Below, piece after piece: positions 23,741-32,916 of a stretch of 64,000 nt of DNA. The notes below the pieces were generated by a model. That model was not told the origin of the DNA, did no database searches, and saw only the letters and a list, made by a program, of their open reading frames with translations. The position numbers were made by a program, and so were the translations under genes. Origin of the DNA: Desulfarculus sp. (GTDB lineage Bacteria; Desulfobacterota; Desulfarculia; Desulfarculales; Desulfarculaceae); contig JACRDC010000036.1 in assembly GCA_016218705.1 (NCBI GenBank), positions 1 through 64,000 of the forward strand. Direction: 5' to 3'. Position 1 is the stretch's first letter; each line of letters begins with the position of its first letter.

Positions 23741-26700
23741 CTAGGCGCCGGGAGGGGGCAGGCCGCCGGCCAGGGCGCGCTGCACCGCCGTGGCCAGGCG
23801 CGCCTTGGAATAGGGCTTGTTGATGACCTCGGCGATGCCCAACTCCTGGATTTCTTGATCCAGGCTGGGCTCCATGAAGCCGGTGCAGAGGATGATGGGC
23901 ACCTGCGAGGGCAGGGAGCGGATGTGCCGGGCCAGCGTGAGGCCTGTCATCTCGGGCATGGCCTGGTCGGTTACCACGGCGTCGAAGGTCCCGGGGTCGG
24001 CCTGGAAGGCCCGCCAGGCCAGGGCGCCGTTGGCGTGGGGAATGACCACGTAGCCCAGGCGGCCCAGCATGTGCCGTCCCAGGGCCAGGACCTCGGGCTC
24101 GTCGTCCACCAAAAGGACGCGGCCCGAGCCCCGGCTGGCGGGCTGGCTGTCGGTGGTGGGGGCCGCGGCCGCCGCCTGCGGGGCCACGGGCAGGATTATT
24201 TGAAAGGTGGCGCCCCTCCCCGGCTGGCTGTGCACGGTTATGGCCCCGCCCAGGGCCTGCACCAGGCCGTGCACCACGGCCAGGCCCAGGCCGCTACCCT
24301 CGCCGGGGGCCTTGGTGGTGAAGTAGGGCTCGAAGACGCGTTCGCGGGTGGCCTGGTCCATGCCCCGGCCGGTGTCGCTCACGCTCAGGCTGAAGTACCT
24401 GCCCGGGGTCAGGTCCAACGTCCTGGCGTCCTCCTCCAGGCCCACCTCGGTCAGCTCCACGCGCAGGGTGCCGCCATCCTGTCCCATGGCGTGGGCGGCG
24501 TTGGCGCAGAGGTTCATGAGCATCTGGTGCAGCTCGGTGGGGTCGGCCAGCAGGCATGATCCTCCGGAGACCAGGCGCTGCTCTATCTTGATGTTGGCCG
24601 GCAGAGTGGATTTGAGCAGCTTGAGGGTCTCCTTCCAGATGACGGCCGGGTCCACGGCCAGGGGCTGGCGTCCGCGCTGGCGGCTGAAAGCCAGTATTTG
24701 CTTGACCAGTCCCTTGCCGCGCTGGCAGGCGCTCAGGATGCGCCCCAGCATCTCGGCCTGGGGCCCCTGGGCTGGGGCCTCGTCGCGGGCCATGTCGGCG
24801 TTGCCCATGATGATGGCCAGGATGTTGTTGAAGTCGTGGGCGACGCCGCCGGCCAGGGTGCCCACGGCCTCCATCTTTTGGGCCTGGCGCAGACGCGCCT
24901 CCAACTCGGCCTTTTCGCGGGCCAGGCGCTTGGCCTCGGTGATGTCCAGCAGCATGAAGACCAGCCCGGCGGAGGGGTCGCCGGGTTCCAGGGGGGCGCA
25001 TTTGACGAGCACGTCCATCAGGGAGCCGTCCTTGTGCACCATTTGGGTCTCCACCGAGGCCACCCCCTGACCGCGGATACCCTCATCTATCAGCCGCCCC
25101 ACGCGCTCGTATTCCTCCTGGCTGGGGTAGCCCTGGCGGGAGGCCAGGCCGATCAGTTCGTTGGTCAGGCCGTAGCCGCTCATCTCGGCCAGGCGCTCGT
25201 TGGCCCAGAGCAGGCGTCTACCGGGGAAGCTGATCATCCCGATGCCGGCGGGCGAGGCCCGGTAAATGCCCCGCAGGGTGGCCTCGCTCTGACGAATGGC
25301 CTCCTCGGCCTCCTTGCGCTGGGTGATGTCGTTGAACAGCACCGCCACCTGGTCCGGCTCGCCCTGGAAGGCCCGCACCTCGAAGACACGGTGGACGCCG
25401 CCATGGAGGTAGGCCACCTGGTCGTCCTGCCACAGGCCCCCCTGGCTGGCCACCTCCCGGAAGCGCGCCGGCGCCGGCCCGGCGGTCAGACCGGGGAAGG
25501 CCTCCTCGATGCCACGGCCCAGGAGCTGGCGGTGGTCCAGGCCCGTGATGGCGTCGGCGGCCGGGTTGGCCTCGCTCAAGATCAGGCGCCCGCCGGGCAA
25601 CAACTGATAGAGATGCAACCCCAGCGGCGAGGACTGGGCCAGGCGCCGGAACTTGGCCTCGGACAGCCTGAGCGACTCCTCGCGCTGACGCACGGACTGG
25701 GCCATGTGTTGCAGGTCGCCGGCCAGGGCCTGGAACTCGCGGATGCTGGAGCCTGGCCAATGCTCCACCTCCTGGCCCAAGGCGATGCGGCGGGCGCCCT
25801 CGGCCACGGTCTCGAAGCGGCCGGCCAGGCGGCGGCTGAGCCACACCGCCGCCGCCAGGCCGGCCAGCAGGGTCAGGGCCAGGGCCGTGGCGAAGATGCC
25901 CAGGATGGCCAGGAGGGGCTGATAGGCCTCCTTGGCGGGCAGGGCCACCAGCACGTACCAATCCATGCTGGGGGCCTTGACCAGGCTGCCGATCATGGCC
26001 ACGCCATTGAAATCCAGGCCGCCCACGGCCGGGCCGCCGCCGGCCAGGCCCTGGCGCACCAGGGGGACGTCGCTCACGTTGAGTTGCTGGGCGGTGTGGC
26101 GTCCCTCCTGGTCGGCGATGACCTGGCCCCGGCGGTCCAGCACCAATAGCAATTGCCGGGGCACCGTGGCCATGTGCTGGAGGTGGCGGCTGAGGTTGTC
26201 CAGGCGCAGTTCGCCGATGACCGTGTGCCGGCCCGAGGGCACCCCCAGGGCCACCGACAGGCCTCCGCCCACCACGGATAGAAAGGTGTCGGACCACACC
26301 GGGCCGCCGTGCTCCTTGATCTGCCGGAAAAGGCTGTTGCGCGACATGTCCATGCCCAGGAGGTCCTTCTGCTGGGCATGGTCCTGGCCTCCCAGGGCCA
26401 CCGCCCTGACCCGGCCCTCGGCCCCGGTTACGTAGATGGCCCGCAAGGCCCCACCCTCGCGTACCTGGGTGTCCAGTATCTGTTGGAGGTGCCCGCCCTC
26501 CTGCTCCTCGAAGTAGAGCACGGCGGCCAGGTCCCGCACGCTGGCCAGGGAGGCGCTCAGGTAGGTGTCCACCTGGGAGGCCACGGCCCTGGCCAGTTGA
26601 CCCTGCCGGGCCTCGATCTCCGACTTGACCTGGGGCGGCAGCCACAGGGCGCCCAACCCCGCCGCCACCACAAAGGGCAACAGGGCCACCAGGACAGTCT

Positions 26701-26746
26701 GCAGGGTAAGTATCAGACGCAGGGGGCGCGCGGCCATGGGGCTCAC
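23741..26746 (-). CDS. Hybrid sensor histidine kinase (Cache, HAMP, PAS, PAS, HisKA, HATPase, REC)
   Basis: 1001 residues if the GTG at 26746, which overlaps the binding-protein stop codon, is used; ATG 26737 is equally possible. TM1 about 10-35, a periplasmic Cache-type region (about 40-275) with QVDTYLSASLASVRDLA, TM2 about 280-300, HAMP, two PAS/PAC units (about 365-485 and 490-610), the phospho-accepting His at about 637 (GGVAHDFNNILAI), HATPase motifs (NAAHAM, DTGRGMD, GEGSGLGLA) and a C-terminal receiver with Asp at about 927 (AVVTDQAMP). The His region is of the HDFNNIL type common in NtrB-like hybrid kinases. Likely partner: the sigma-54 activator downstream. Confidence 0.9.
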   Translation of the reverse strand: MSPMAARPLRLILTLQTVLVALLPFVVAAGLGALWLPPQVKSEIEARQGQLARAVASQVDTYLSASLASVRDLAAVLYFEEQEGGHLQQILDTQVREGGALRAIYVTGAEGRVRAVALGGQDHAQQKDLLGMDMSRNSLFRQIKEHGGPVWSDTFLSVVGGGLSVALGVPSGRHTVIGELRLDNLSRHLQHMATVPRQLLLVLDRRGQVIADQEGRHTAQQLNVSDVPLVRQGLAGGGPAVGGLDFNGVAMIGSLVKAPSMDWYVLVALPAKEAYQPLLAILGIFATALALTLLAGLAAAVWLSRRLAGRFETVAEGARRIALGQEVEHWPGSSIREFQALAGDLQHMAQSVRQREESLRLSEAKFRRLAQSSPLGLHLYQLLPGGRLILSEANPAADAITGLDHRQLLGRGIEEAFPGLTAGPAPARFREVASQGGLWQDDQVAYLHGGVHRVFEVRAFQGEPDQVAVLFNDITQRKEAEEAIRQSEATLRGIYRASPAGIGMISFPGRRLLWANERLAEMSGYGLTNELIGLASRQGYPSQEEYERVGRLIDEGIRGQGVASVETQMVHKDGSLMDVLVKCAPLEPGDPSAGLVFMLLDITEAKRLAREKAELEARLRQAQKMEAVGTLAGGVAHDFNNILAIIMGNADMARDEAPAQGPQAEMLGRILSACQRGKGLVKQILAFSRQRGRQPLAVDPAVIWKETLKLLKSTLPANIKIEQRLVSGGSCLLADPTELHQMLMNLCANAAHAMGQDGGTLRVELTEVGLEEDARTLDLTPGRYFSLSVSDTGRGMDQATRERVFEPYFTTKAPGEGSGLGLAVVHGLVQALGGAITVHSQPGRGATFQIILPVAPQAAAAAPTTDSQPASRGSGRVLLVDDEPEVLALGRHMLGRLGYVVIPHANGALAWRAFQADPGTFDAVVTDQAMPEMTGLTLARHIRSLPSQVPIILCTGFMEPSLDQEIQELGIAEVINKPYSKARLATAVQRALAGGLPPPGA

Positions 26747-27858
26747 TCCAGGGTCAGGTAGCGGCCATCCTTGACCATGGTTATGAAGGTGGCCCGGTCG
26801 GCGTCGCCATTCTGGTCCACGCTGATGACCTGCTGCACACCCTGGAAGGTCTTTTGCGCGATTATGGCCTGCTTGAGGGACTGGCCGGGCTGGCGCAGCT
26901 CCAGGCCCTTGAGGACCACCTGGGCGGCGTCATAGCCGGCCAGGCCGGCGAAACCGGGCTCCTGGCCGAAGCGGGCGCGGTAGGCCGCCTCGAAGTCCAG
27001 ATAGCGCCTGGAGGTGTTGTTGCGGTCGAGAAACTGGGCCACCACCACGCCGTCGGCGGCGGCCCCTGCCAGTTCCACGAAGCGCTCGGTGGAGGCCCAC
27101 TCCGACATGGCGATGGCCACCGCCCCGTCCAGCTTGCGCACCTGCTGGCAGATCAGGGCCGCGTCCACGGCGTTGGAGATTATCACCACCAGGTCGGGCC
27201 GGGCCGCCAGCAATTCCGTCACCGTCTCCAGAAAGGCGGCCTCGTTGCTGGAACGGAAGGCGCGGGTCAGCACCACGCGGCCGCCCAGTTCCTCGAAGGA
27301 CTGGCGGAAGTCATGCAGCCAGCTTTCGCTGTAGGCGGCGTTGCCCACGTCGTAGATGGCCGCCGCCCGGGCCTGCCCCAGTTTCTGGCGATGGTAACGG
27401 GCGCTTTTGCTGGCGTATTGGTAGGTGGTGGAGATCACGCGCAGGAAGTTGTCGTCGCGGCCGGTCAATAGGGTGGTGGTCACGGTGGGGCTGACCATGA
27501 CCACCGGCCCCTTCTCCAACAGGGGCAGGGTGTCCATGGCCACGCGGCTGGTCATGGGGCCGATGATGGCCTCCACCCCCAGTTCCAACAGCTCCGTGAG
27601 CGCCCGCCGGGACTGCTCGCTCTCCTGGCCGTCATCGCGCACGATCAGCTCCACCGTGCGGCCTCCCAGGCCGCCAGCGGCGTTCTTTTGCTCCACGGCC
27701 AGCATGGCGCCGTTGCGGCCGGCCACGCCCAGGTCGGCCACCCGGCCGCTCAGCCCCCCCAGGAAGCCCAGGCGCAGGGGCGGGGCGGGTCCGCAGGCGG
27801 CCGATAGCGCCATCAGCGCCGCCAGGCCCCAGCAGGCAAGCACGGACATGCGTGGCAT
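26743..27858 (-). CDS. LIV-type periplasmic binding lipoprotein (ABC or sensor accessory)
   Basis: 371 residues from ATG 27858, which has GGGAGA upstream and gives a proper lipoprotein signal ending in SAAC; a longer frame upstream is Arg/Pro-rich. The mature protein is a type 1 periplasmic binding fold (LRLGFLGGLSGRVADLGVAGRNGAMLAVEQKNAAGGLGGRTVELIVRDDG), the branched-chain amino acid/amide receptor family. No permease or ATPase genes are adjacent. Instead its stop overlaps the start of a hybrid kinase, so it more likely presents a ligand to that kinase than feeds a transporter. This is inference from gene order. Confidence 0.85.
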   Translation of the reverse strand: MPRMSVLACWGLAALMALSAACGPAPPLRLGFLGGLSGRVADLGVAGRNGAMLAVEQKNAAGGLGGRTVELIVRDDGQESEQSRRALTELLELGVEAIIGPMTSRVAMDTLPLLEKGPVVMVSPTVTTTLLTGRDDNFLRVISTTYQYASKSARYHRQKLGQARAAAIYDVGNAAYSESWLHDFRQSFEELGGRVVLTRAFRSSNEAAFLETVTELLAARPDLVVIISNAVDAALICQQVRKLDGAVAIAMSEWASTERFVELAGAAADGVVVAQFLDRNNTSRRYLDFEAAYRARFGQEPGFAGLAGYDAAQVVLKGLELRQPGQSLKQAIIAQKTFQGVQQVISVDQNGDADRATFITMVKDGRYLTLE

Positions 27859-28087
27859 GGCCAATCTCCCGGGTGTGGCGTCCTCTAGAAGAGACCACGC
27901 GCCTGGCCCGCCACGCGATGGCCAGGGGCGGGCCAGGCGGGGGCCGGCGGCTCGGGGCATTTAGTTAAGTATGCCCCAGCCGGGCCGTGGGGCGCAAATA
28001 CCGCCGCGTCAATCCCGCTGGCCCCCAGGCCGCCGGTTTGGGTTATATTAAAAGGGAAACTCCCGTACGTCCCGGAGAGACGCCAGC

Positions 28088-31000
28088 GTGCCTCCAGAGA
28101 CGATACCCATCCACAGCCTGGGGCCCATCATCGGGCTGGCCATCAACGCCACCCTGTGCCTGTGCTGCCTGGTGCTGGCGGTGATGTACCCCCAGTACAG
28201 GCCGCTCAAGAGCCTGTGCGTGTTCTACGCGGCCCTGGTCTGCTTCTTCCTGGGTTTCGCCGCCTACCGCTTTCAGATCTCCCAGGCCTGGATAATCTAC
28301 TGGTACCGGATAATGCTCCAGGGCCTGGTCTGGCTGCCCCTTACCTGGCTGATGTTCGCCCGCGACCTGCGTGGGGCACGAAACGGCGTGCTCTACTATA
28401 TCTGCCTGGCCGTGGGCCTGGCGGTCACGGCGGCCCTGTACCTCAGCGACCATCCGGCGGTGCTGGGCCTGCCCCTGACCTTTCATGCCCACGGCGGGGT
28501 CTGGCGTCCCCAGTCGCTGCTCCTGCGCCCCTTCATCTATGCCTTCGCCCTGCTGGTCAGCCTGGCCTGCATCGCCCTTAGCTACCTGCGCTGGTGGAGG
28601 GAGCGGCCCCGCCCGGGCTTCGTCACCCCCCTGACCGGCGGGCTGGCGGTGTGGCTCTTGGCCGGCGTCCACGACGCGGCCCTGTCCCTGGGTTTTGCCA
28701 CGCCCTTCGGGCGCAACCTCATCTGGCTGGGGGGGCTGTGCTACTCCATGTTCCAGGTGGTGGCCGTGGGGCTGTACTTCCGCGACGTGCTGGGCGCCCA
28801 GGACAAGATGCGCGGCGAGCTGCGCGACACCCAGGCCCGCTTCCAGGAGGTGGCCGAGATGTCGCCCTCGGCCATCGCCGAGTGCGACACCCAACTCAAT
28901 GTCACCTATGCCAACCGCGCCGCCCTGGAGATGCTGGGCTACGGCCCCCAGGACCTGGCCCAGGGCTTGAGCCTGCTTCAGTTGGGCGGCGGCGAGGTCC
29001 CACCCGGGCAGGCCGGCCTGCTGGCCCGGCTGGTGCTGGCCGGCACCTCGGGCTACGAGGAGTTGCGTCTAAGGCGCAAGGACGGCCGCCACATCCACGC
29101 CCTGGTCAACTACGCGCCCATCATCAAGGATGGGGTGGTGACCGGAGGACGGGCCGCCGTCCTGGACATCAGCGAGCGCACCCGCACCGCCAAGGCCCTC
29201 AAGGCCAGCGAGGAGCGCTACCGCAACATCCTGGACCAGATGGAGGACGGCTATTACGAGACCGACCTCAAGGGCAACTTCACCTTCTTCAACGACTCGG
29301 TGGGGCGCATGCTGGAATACAGCCGCCAAGAGCTCATGGGCATGAGCTACCGCCAGTACATGGACGGCGAACAGGCCGAGCGCATCTTCAAGGAGTTCAA
29401 CGAGGTCTTCTTAAGCGGCCGGCCCCAGAAGGCCTTTGACTGGCAGATCATCACCAAAAGCGGCCAGCGCCGCTTCTTCCAGTCCTCCATCTCCCTGATG
29501 CGCGACGGCCAGGGCCAGCCCGTGGGCTTTCGCGGGGTGGCCCGGGACATCACCCAGCTCAAGCTGGCCGAGCAGGACCGCCAGGCCAGGCTCCAGGCCC
29601 AACTGGCCAGCCAGGCCAAGAGCCAGTTCCTGGCCAAGATGAGCCACGAGATACGCACCCCCATCAACGCCATCCTGGGCATGTCGGAGTTGGCCGCAGA
29701 GGGCGAGTTGGACCCGGCCCAGGCCAAGTACCTGGCCACCATCCAGCACGAGGCCCAGGCCTTGATGTCACTGGTCAACGACATACTGGACTTCACCAAG
29801 ATCGAGGCCGGCAAGCTGAAGCTGGAGTCGCTGGAGTTCGCGCCCCGCGCCTTGGTGGAGGGCCTGGCCATGAGTTTCGCCCAACTGGCGCGGCGGGGCG
29901 GCGTGGACCTGTACTGCCGGGTGGACCCCAGCCTGCCGGCCCTGGCCCTGGGCGACCCCGTGCGCCTCAACCAGATGCTCACCAACCTGGTGATGAACGC
30001 CATCAAGTTCACCGCCCGGGGCGAGATAGGCATCGAGGTGGAGCCGGCGCCAGGCGAGGACCCCGCGTCCCTGGTCAGGTTCACGGTGGCCGACACCGGC
30101 ATAGGCATCGCCCCCGGCAAGCTGGAGAGCATCTTCGAGAGCTTCACCCAGGCCGACGCCTCCACCACCCGGCGCTACGGGGGCAGCGGCCTGGGGTTGA
30201 CCATCGTCAAGGAGATGGCCCAGCTCATGGGCGGGACCATCGGGGTGCGCAGCCAGGAGGGCCAGGGCAGCGCCTTCTGGTTCCAGGTGCCCCTGGCCCC
30301 GGCCGGCCCCCCCGGTCTGGCCGCGCCCCCCGGCGCAGAGGCGGTGCTGCTCTGGCACCAGAGCGCCAGGGGAGGCCAGGCGGCGGCCCAGTACCTGGAG
30401 GCCCTGGGCCATGGTGTGCGCCTGGCTTCCAGCCCCGATCAGGCCCTGGCCCTGGCACCCGGCTGCCGCTTGGTCGTCTGGGGCCTCTCCAGCCAGGACG
30501 GCCCGCCGGCGCCGGCCCTGGCACAGGTTGCCGGTTTTGGCGGCCCGCCGCTGTTGGTGATGACTCCACCCGGCCAGGCCAGGCCCAGCCCCCAGGTGCT
30601 GGACCTCATGCCGGCGGCCCTGGTCTGCCAGCCCCTTTGCATGGACGACCTGGCCCGGGCTCTGGACCTGGCCCTGGGCCGGGGGCCGCTGCTGGCCCCC
30701 CAGGCCCTGCCGCCGGTGCCACCCCAGGCCCAGGCCACCGGCCGGCCGGGCTCGGGGCCACGGGTGCTGTTGGCCGAGGACTACCCCACCAACCAGCTCT
30801 TGGCCCTGCGTCACCTGGAGCGCATAGGCTGCCGGGTGGTGGTGGCCGAGGACGGCCGCCAGGCCGTGGAGGCCTTTGGCGGGCGGGATTTCGACCTGGT
30901 GCTCATGGACGTGCAGATGCCGGAGATGGACGGCTACGCCGCCACCCGGGCCATCCGCTCCCTGGAGGCCCGGCGGGCCGGCGCCGGCCAAGACGGCGGC

Positions 31001-31543
31001 CGGGTGCCCATCATCGCCCTGACCGCCCACGCCACCACCGAGCACCGGGCCCAGTGCTTCGCCGCCGGCATGGACGACTACCTGGCCAAGCCCTTCCGCC
31101 GAGGCGACTTGCTGGCCATGGTGGAGAAATGGGCGGGCGCCGCCCAGGGGGCCGCGTCCGCCGCCGGCCAGGACGGCCTGGAGCAACCGGAGGGTCAGGA
31201 GGAGGCGCCCCTGGACCTGGCCCAGGCCCTGGCCGAGTTCGATCACGACGCCGCCTTCCTGACCGAGGTGCTGGACGGCTTCCAGAAGCAGACCGCCGGC
31301 CGTCTGGCGGGCATGCATAAGGCCCTGGCCGAGGGTGACGGTCCGGCCCTGGCCGCCCTGGCCCACGCCGTCAAGGGCGGGGCGGCCAACCTGACCGCTG
31401 GAGTGGCGGCGGCATTGGCGGCCCGCCTGGAGGAACAGGCCCGCGCCGGCGACCTCCAGGGAGCGGGCCAGACGCTGACCATCCTGGAGCGGGAACTGGA
31501 GCGCGTGCGAGACCACGCGCGGGAAAACCTGAAGGAGACCTAG
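28088..31543 (+). CDS. Hybrid histidine kinase (7TM, PAS, PAS, HisKA, HATPase, pseudo-REC, REC, Hpt)
   Basis: 1151 residues from a GTG with GGAGAGA upstream. About seven hydrophobic helices (14-240) form a 7TM histidine-kinase input module. Two PAS units follow (about 255-365, 375-495). The HisKA box is [14 protein letters not shown] with the phospho-His at about 520. HATPase motifs ([29 protein letters not shown]) follow. A first receiver-like segment (about 750-860) has lost its phospho-acceptor Asp (VVWGLSS); the second is intact ([12 protein letters not shown], Asp at about 941). The C-terminal Hpt domain has [11 protein letters not shown] with His at about 1093. This is a BarA/ArcB-like phosphorelay. 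The HDOD response regulator gene starts 3 bp later. Confidence 0.92.
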   Translation: MPPETIPIHSLGPIIGLAINATLCLCCLVLAVMYPQYRPLKSLCVFYAALVCFFLGFAAYRFQISQAWIIYWYRIMLQGLVWLPLTWLMFARDLRGARNGVLYYICLAVGLAVTAALYLSDHPAVLGLPLTFHAHGGVWRPQSLLLRPFIYAFALLVSLACIALSYLRWWRERPRPGFVTPLTGGLAVWLLAGVHDAALSLGFATPFGRNLIWLGGLCYSMFQVVAVGLYFRDVLGAQDKMRGELRDTQARFQEVAEMSPSAIAECDTQLNVTYANRAALEMLGYGPQDLAQGLSLLQLGGGEVPPGQAGLLARLVLAGTSGYEELRLRRKDGRHIHALVNYAPIIKDGVVTGGRAAVLDISERTRTAKALKASEERYRNILDQMEDGYYETDLKGNFTFFNDSVGRMLEYSRQELMGMSYRQYMDGEQAERIFKEFNEVFLSGRPQKAFDWQIITKSGQRRFFQSSISLMRDGQGQPVGFRGVARDITQLKLAEQDRQARLQAQLASQAKSQFLAKMSHEIRTPINAILGMSELAAEGELDPAQAKYLATIQHEAQALMSLVNDILDFTKIEAGKLKLESLEFAPRALVEGLAMSFAQLARRGGVDLYCRVDPSLPALALGDPVRLNQMLTNLVMNAIKFTARGEIGIEVEPAPGEDPASLVRFTVADTGIGIAPGKLESIFESFTQADASTTRRYGGSGLGLTIVKEMAQLMGGTIGVRSQEGQGSAFWFQVPLAPAGPPGLAAPPGAEAVLLWHQSARGGQAAAQYLEALGHGVRLASSPDQALALAPGCRLVVWGLSSQDGPPAPALAQVAGFGGPPLLVMTPPGQARPSPQVLDLMPAALVCQPLCMDDLARALDLALGRGPLLAPQALPPVPPQAQATGRPGSGPRVLLAEDYPTNQLLALRHLERIGCRVVVAEDGRQAVEAFGGRDFDLVLMDVQMPEMDGYAATRAIRSLEARRAGAGQDGGRVPIIALTAHATTEHRAQCFAAGMDDYLAKPFRRGDLLAMVEKWAGAAQGAASAAGQDGLEQPEGQEEAPLDLAQALAEFDHDAAFLTEVLDGFQKQTAGRLAGMHKALAEGDGPALAALAHAVKGGAANLTAGVAAALAARLEEQARAGDLQGAGQTLTILERELERVRDHARENLKET

Positions 31544-31546
31544 CCC

Positions 31547-32836
31547 ATGAGAATCCTGGTGGTGGACGACGACCTGGCCAGCCGCAAAAAGATGGAGCGC
31601 ATCATGGGCTCCTTTGGCCAGTGCCAGGCCGCGGAGAGCGGCAACGCCGCCATGGAGGCCTTCCTGGATGCCCTGAACCAGGGCCAGCCCTTTGACCTGG
31701 TGACCCTGGACATCGTCATGCCCGACAAGGACGGCATCGAGACCCTGCTGGACCTGCGCGAGGTGGAGCGTGCCCTGGCCGGCCCTGGCCACAAGCGGGC
31801 CACGGTCTTCATGGTCACCAGCAAGTCCGAAAAGGACTCGCTGATAACCTGCGTGCAGGCCGGCTGCGACGACTACATAATCAAGCCCTTTGACCGCGAG
31901 GTGGTGGCCCGCAAGCTCACCAAGTTCGGCCTCGGCCAACCCGAGCCCGAACCCGAGCCCCAGGACCCGCCCGCCGCCCCGGACGGCCCCAAGGTGGACA
32001 TCGGCCACGAGGTGCTGCGCCAGTTCCAGCGGGGCGAGCTGAACCTGCCCTCGCCGCCCACCATCTACACCAAGTTCCACCAGCTCCTGGAGCAGGAAGC
32101 CAGCCTGGAGGAGATCGCGGAACTGCTCAAGCTGGACGTGGCCATCTCCTTCCAGATCATCGGCGTGTCCAACTCGCCCTTTTACCGCGGCGCGGCCGAG
32201 AACAAGACCCTGGAGCAGGCCCTGGGCCGCCTGGGCCTGGAGGCCACCAAGAAGTACGTGGACGTGTTGGCCACCCGCTCCCTCTACGCCCCGGCGGGGG
32301 CCAAGTACCGGGAGCAGACCCAGACCCTGTGGCGCCAGGCCCTGGCCTGTGCCCACGCCAGCGAGCTGTTGGCCCAGGCCCTGGGGCTGACCCTCTCCCA
32401 GGACGCCTTCACCCTGGGGCTGTTGCACGAGATCGGCAAGATGATCCTCCTGCACATCGTGGCCGATCTGGAAAAGGGGCACAAGCTGGGCGGGCCGGTG
32501 TCGCCGCAGGACCTTCAGGCCACCCTGTCCGCCTACCAGGGTCAGTTCGGGGCGGCGGTGCTGCACAAGTGGGGCTTCCCGCAGGAGTACGCGCTGGTGG
32601 CCAGGCACCACGACCAGCCCGGGCAGGCCCCCCACCCGGACCTGCCCGAGCTTCTGCTGGTGCGCGCGGCCAAGACCCTGGCCACGTCCCTGCTGGCCCA
32701 GGAGGACCCCGGGGACCAGAGCACCCTGGAGGGTCTGGAGGTGGCCCAGCGCCTGGGCCTGACGCCGGCGCTCTGGAAGGACGTGTGGGAACGGGTGCGC
32801 CAGCGCATTGAGGGCCTGGGATCGCTGTTGGAGTAG
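31547..32836 (+). CDS. Response regulator with HDOD output domain
   Basis: 429 residues. Receiver at 1-125 with DDD at 7-9, phospho-acceptor Asp55 (VTLDIVMPDKDG) and Lys near 108 (YIIKPFD). An acidic Pro-rich linker (EPEPEPQDPPAAPDGPK) leads to an HDOD domain (about 160-360; ISFQIIGVSNSPFY, LGLLHEIGKMILL). HDOD domains are HD-related but usually lack full metal-binding sets and act in signalling. It starts 3 bp after the hybrid kinase stop, so the Hpt domain of that kinase is the probable phosphodonor. A strong terminator follows. Confidence 0.9.
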   Translation: MRILVVDDDLASRKKMERIMGSFGQCQAAESGNAAMEAFLDALNQGQPFDLVTLDIVMPDKDGIETLLDLREVERALAGPGHKRATVFMVTSKSEKDSLITCVQAGCDDYIIKPFDREVVARKLTKFGLGQPEPEPEPQDPPAAPDGPKVDIGHEVLRQFQRGELNLPSPPTIYTKFHQLLEQEASLEEIAELLKLDVAISFQIIGVSNSPFYRGAAENKTLEQALGRLGLEATKKYVDVLATRSLYAPAGAKYREQTQTLWRQALACAHASELLAQALGLTLSQDAFTLGLLHEIGKMILLHIVADLEKGHKLGGPVSPQDLQATLSAYQGQFGAAVLHKWGFPQEYALVARHHDQPGQAPHPDLPELLLVRAAKTLATSLLAQEDPGDQSTLEGLEVAQRLGLTPALWKDVWERVRQRIEGLGSLLE

Positions 32837-32858
32837 GCGCGGCCGGCCGGCCCACCCC

Positions 32859-32899
32859 CGCCGCCCAAAGCCCATGATGGTTTTGGGCGGCGTTTTGTT
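32859..32899 (+). terminator. Intrinsic terminator after the HDOD regulator
   Basis: CGCCGCCCAAAGCC (32859-32872) pairs with GGTTTTGGGCGGCG (32879-32892), with one G-T wobble, around a CATGAT loop and is followed by TTTTGTT. Strong rho-independent structure 22 bp after the stop codon. Confidence 0.88.
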
Positions 32900-32916
32900 A
32901 TAACTTGGCGGCTGTC

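Noticed and set aside
29768-32875. A very long open frame antisense to the hybrid kinase and HDOD genes
   Set aside because: The opposite strand carries complete, domain-rich proteins with correct motifs. The antisense translation is Gln/Gly/His/Val-rich low-complexity typical of GC-rich shadow frames.
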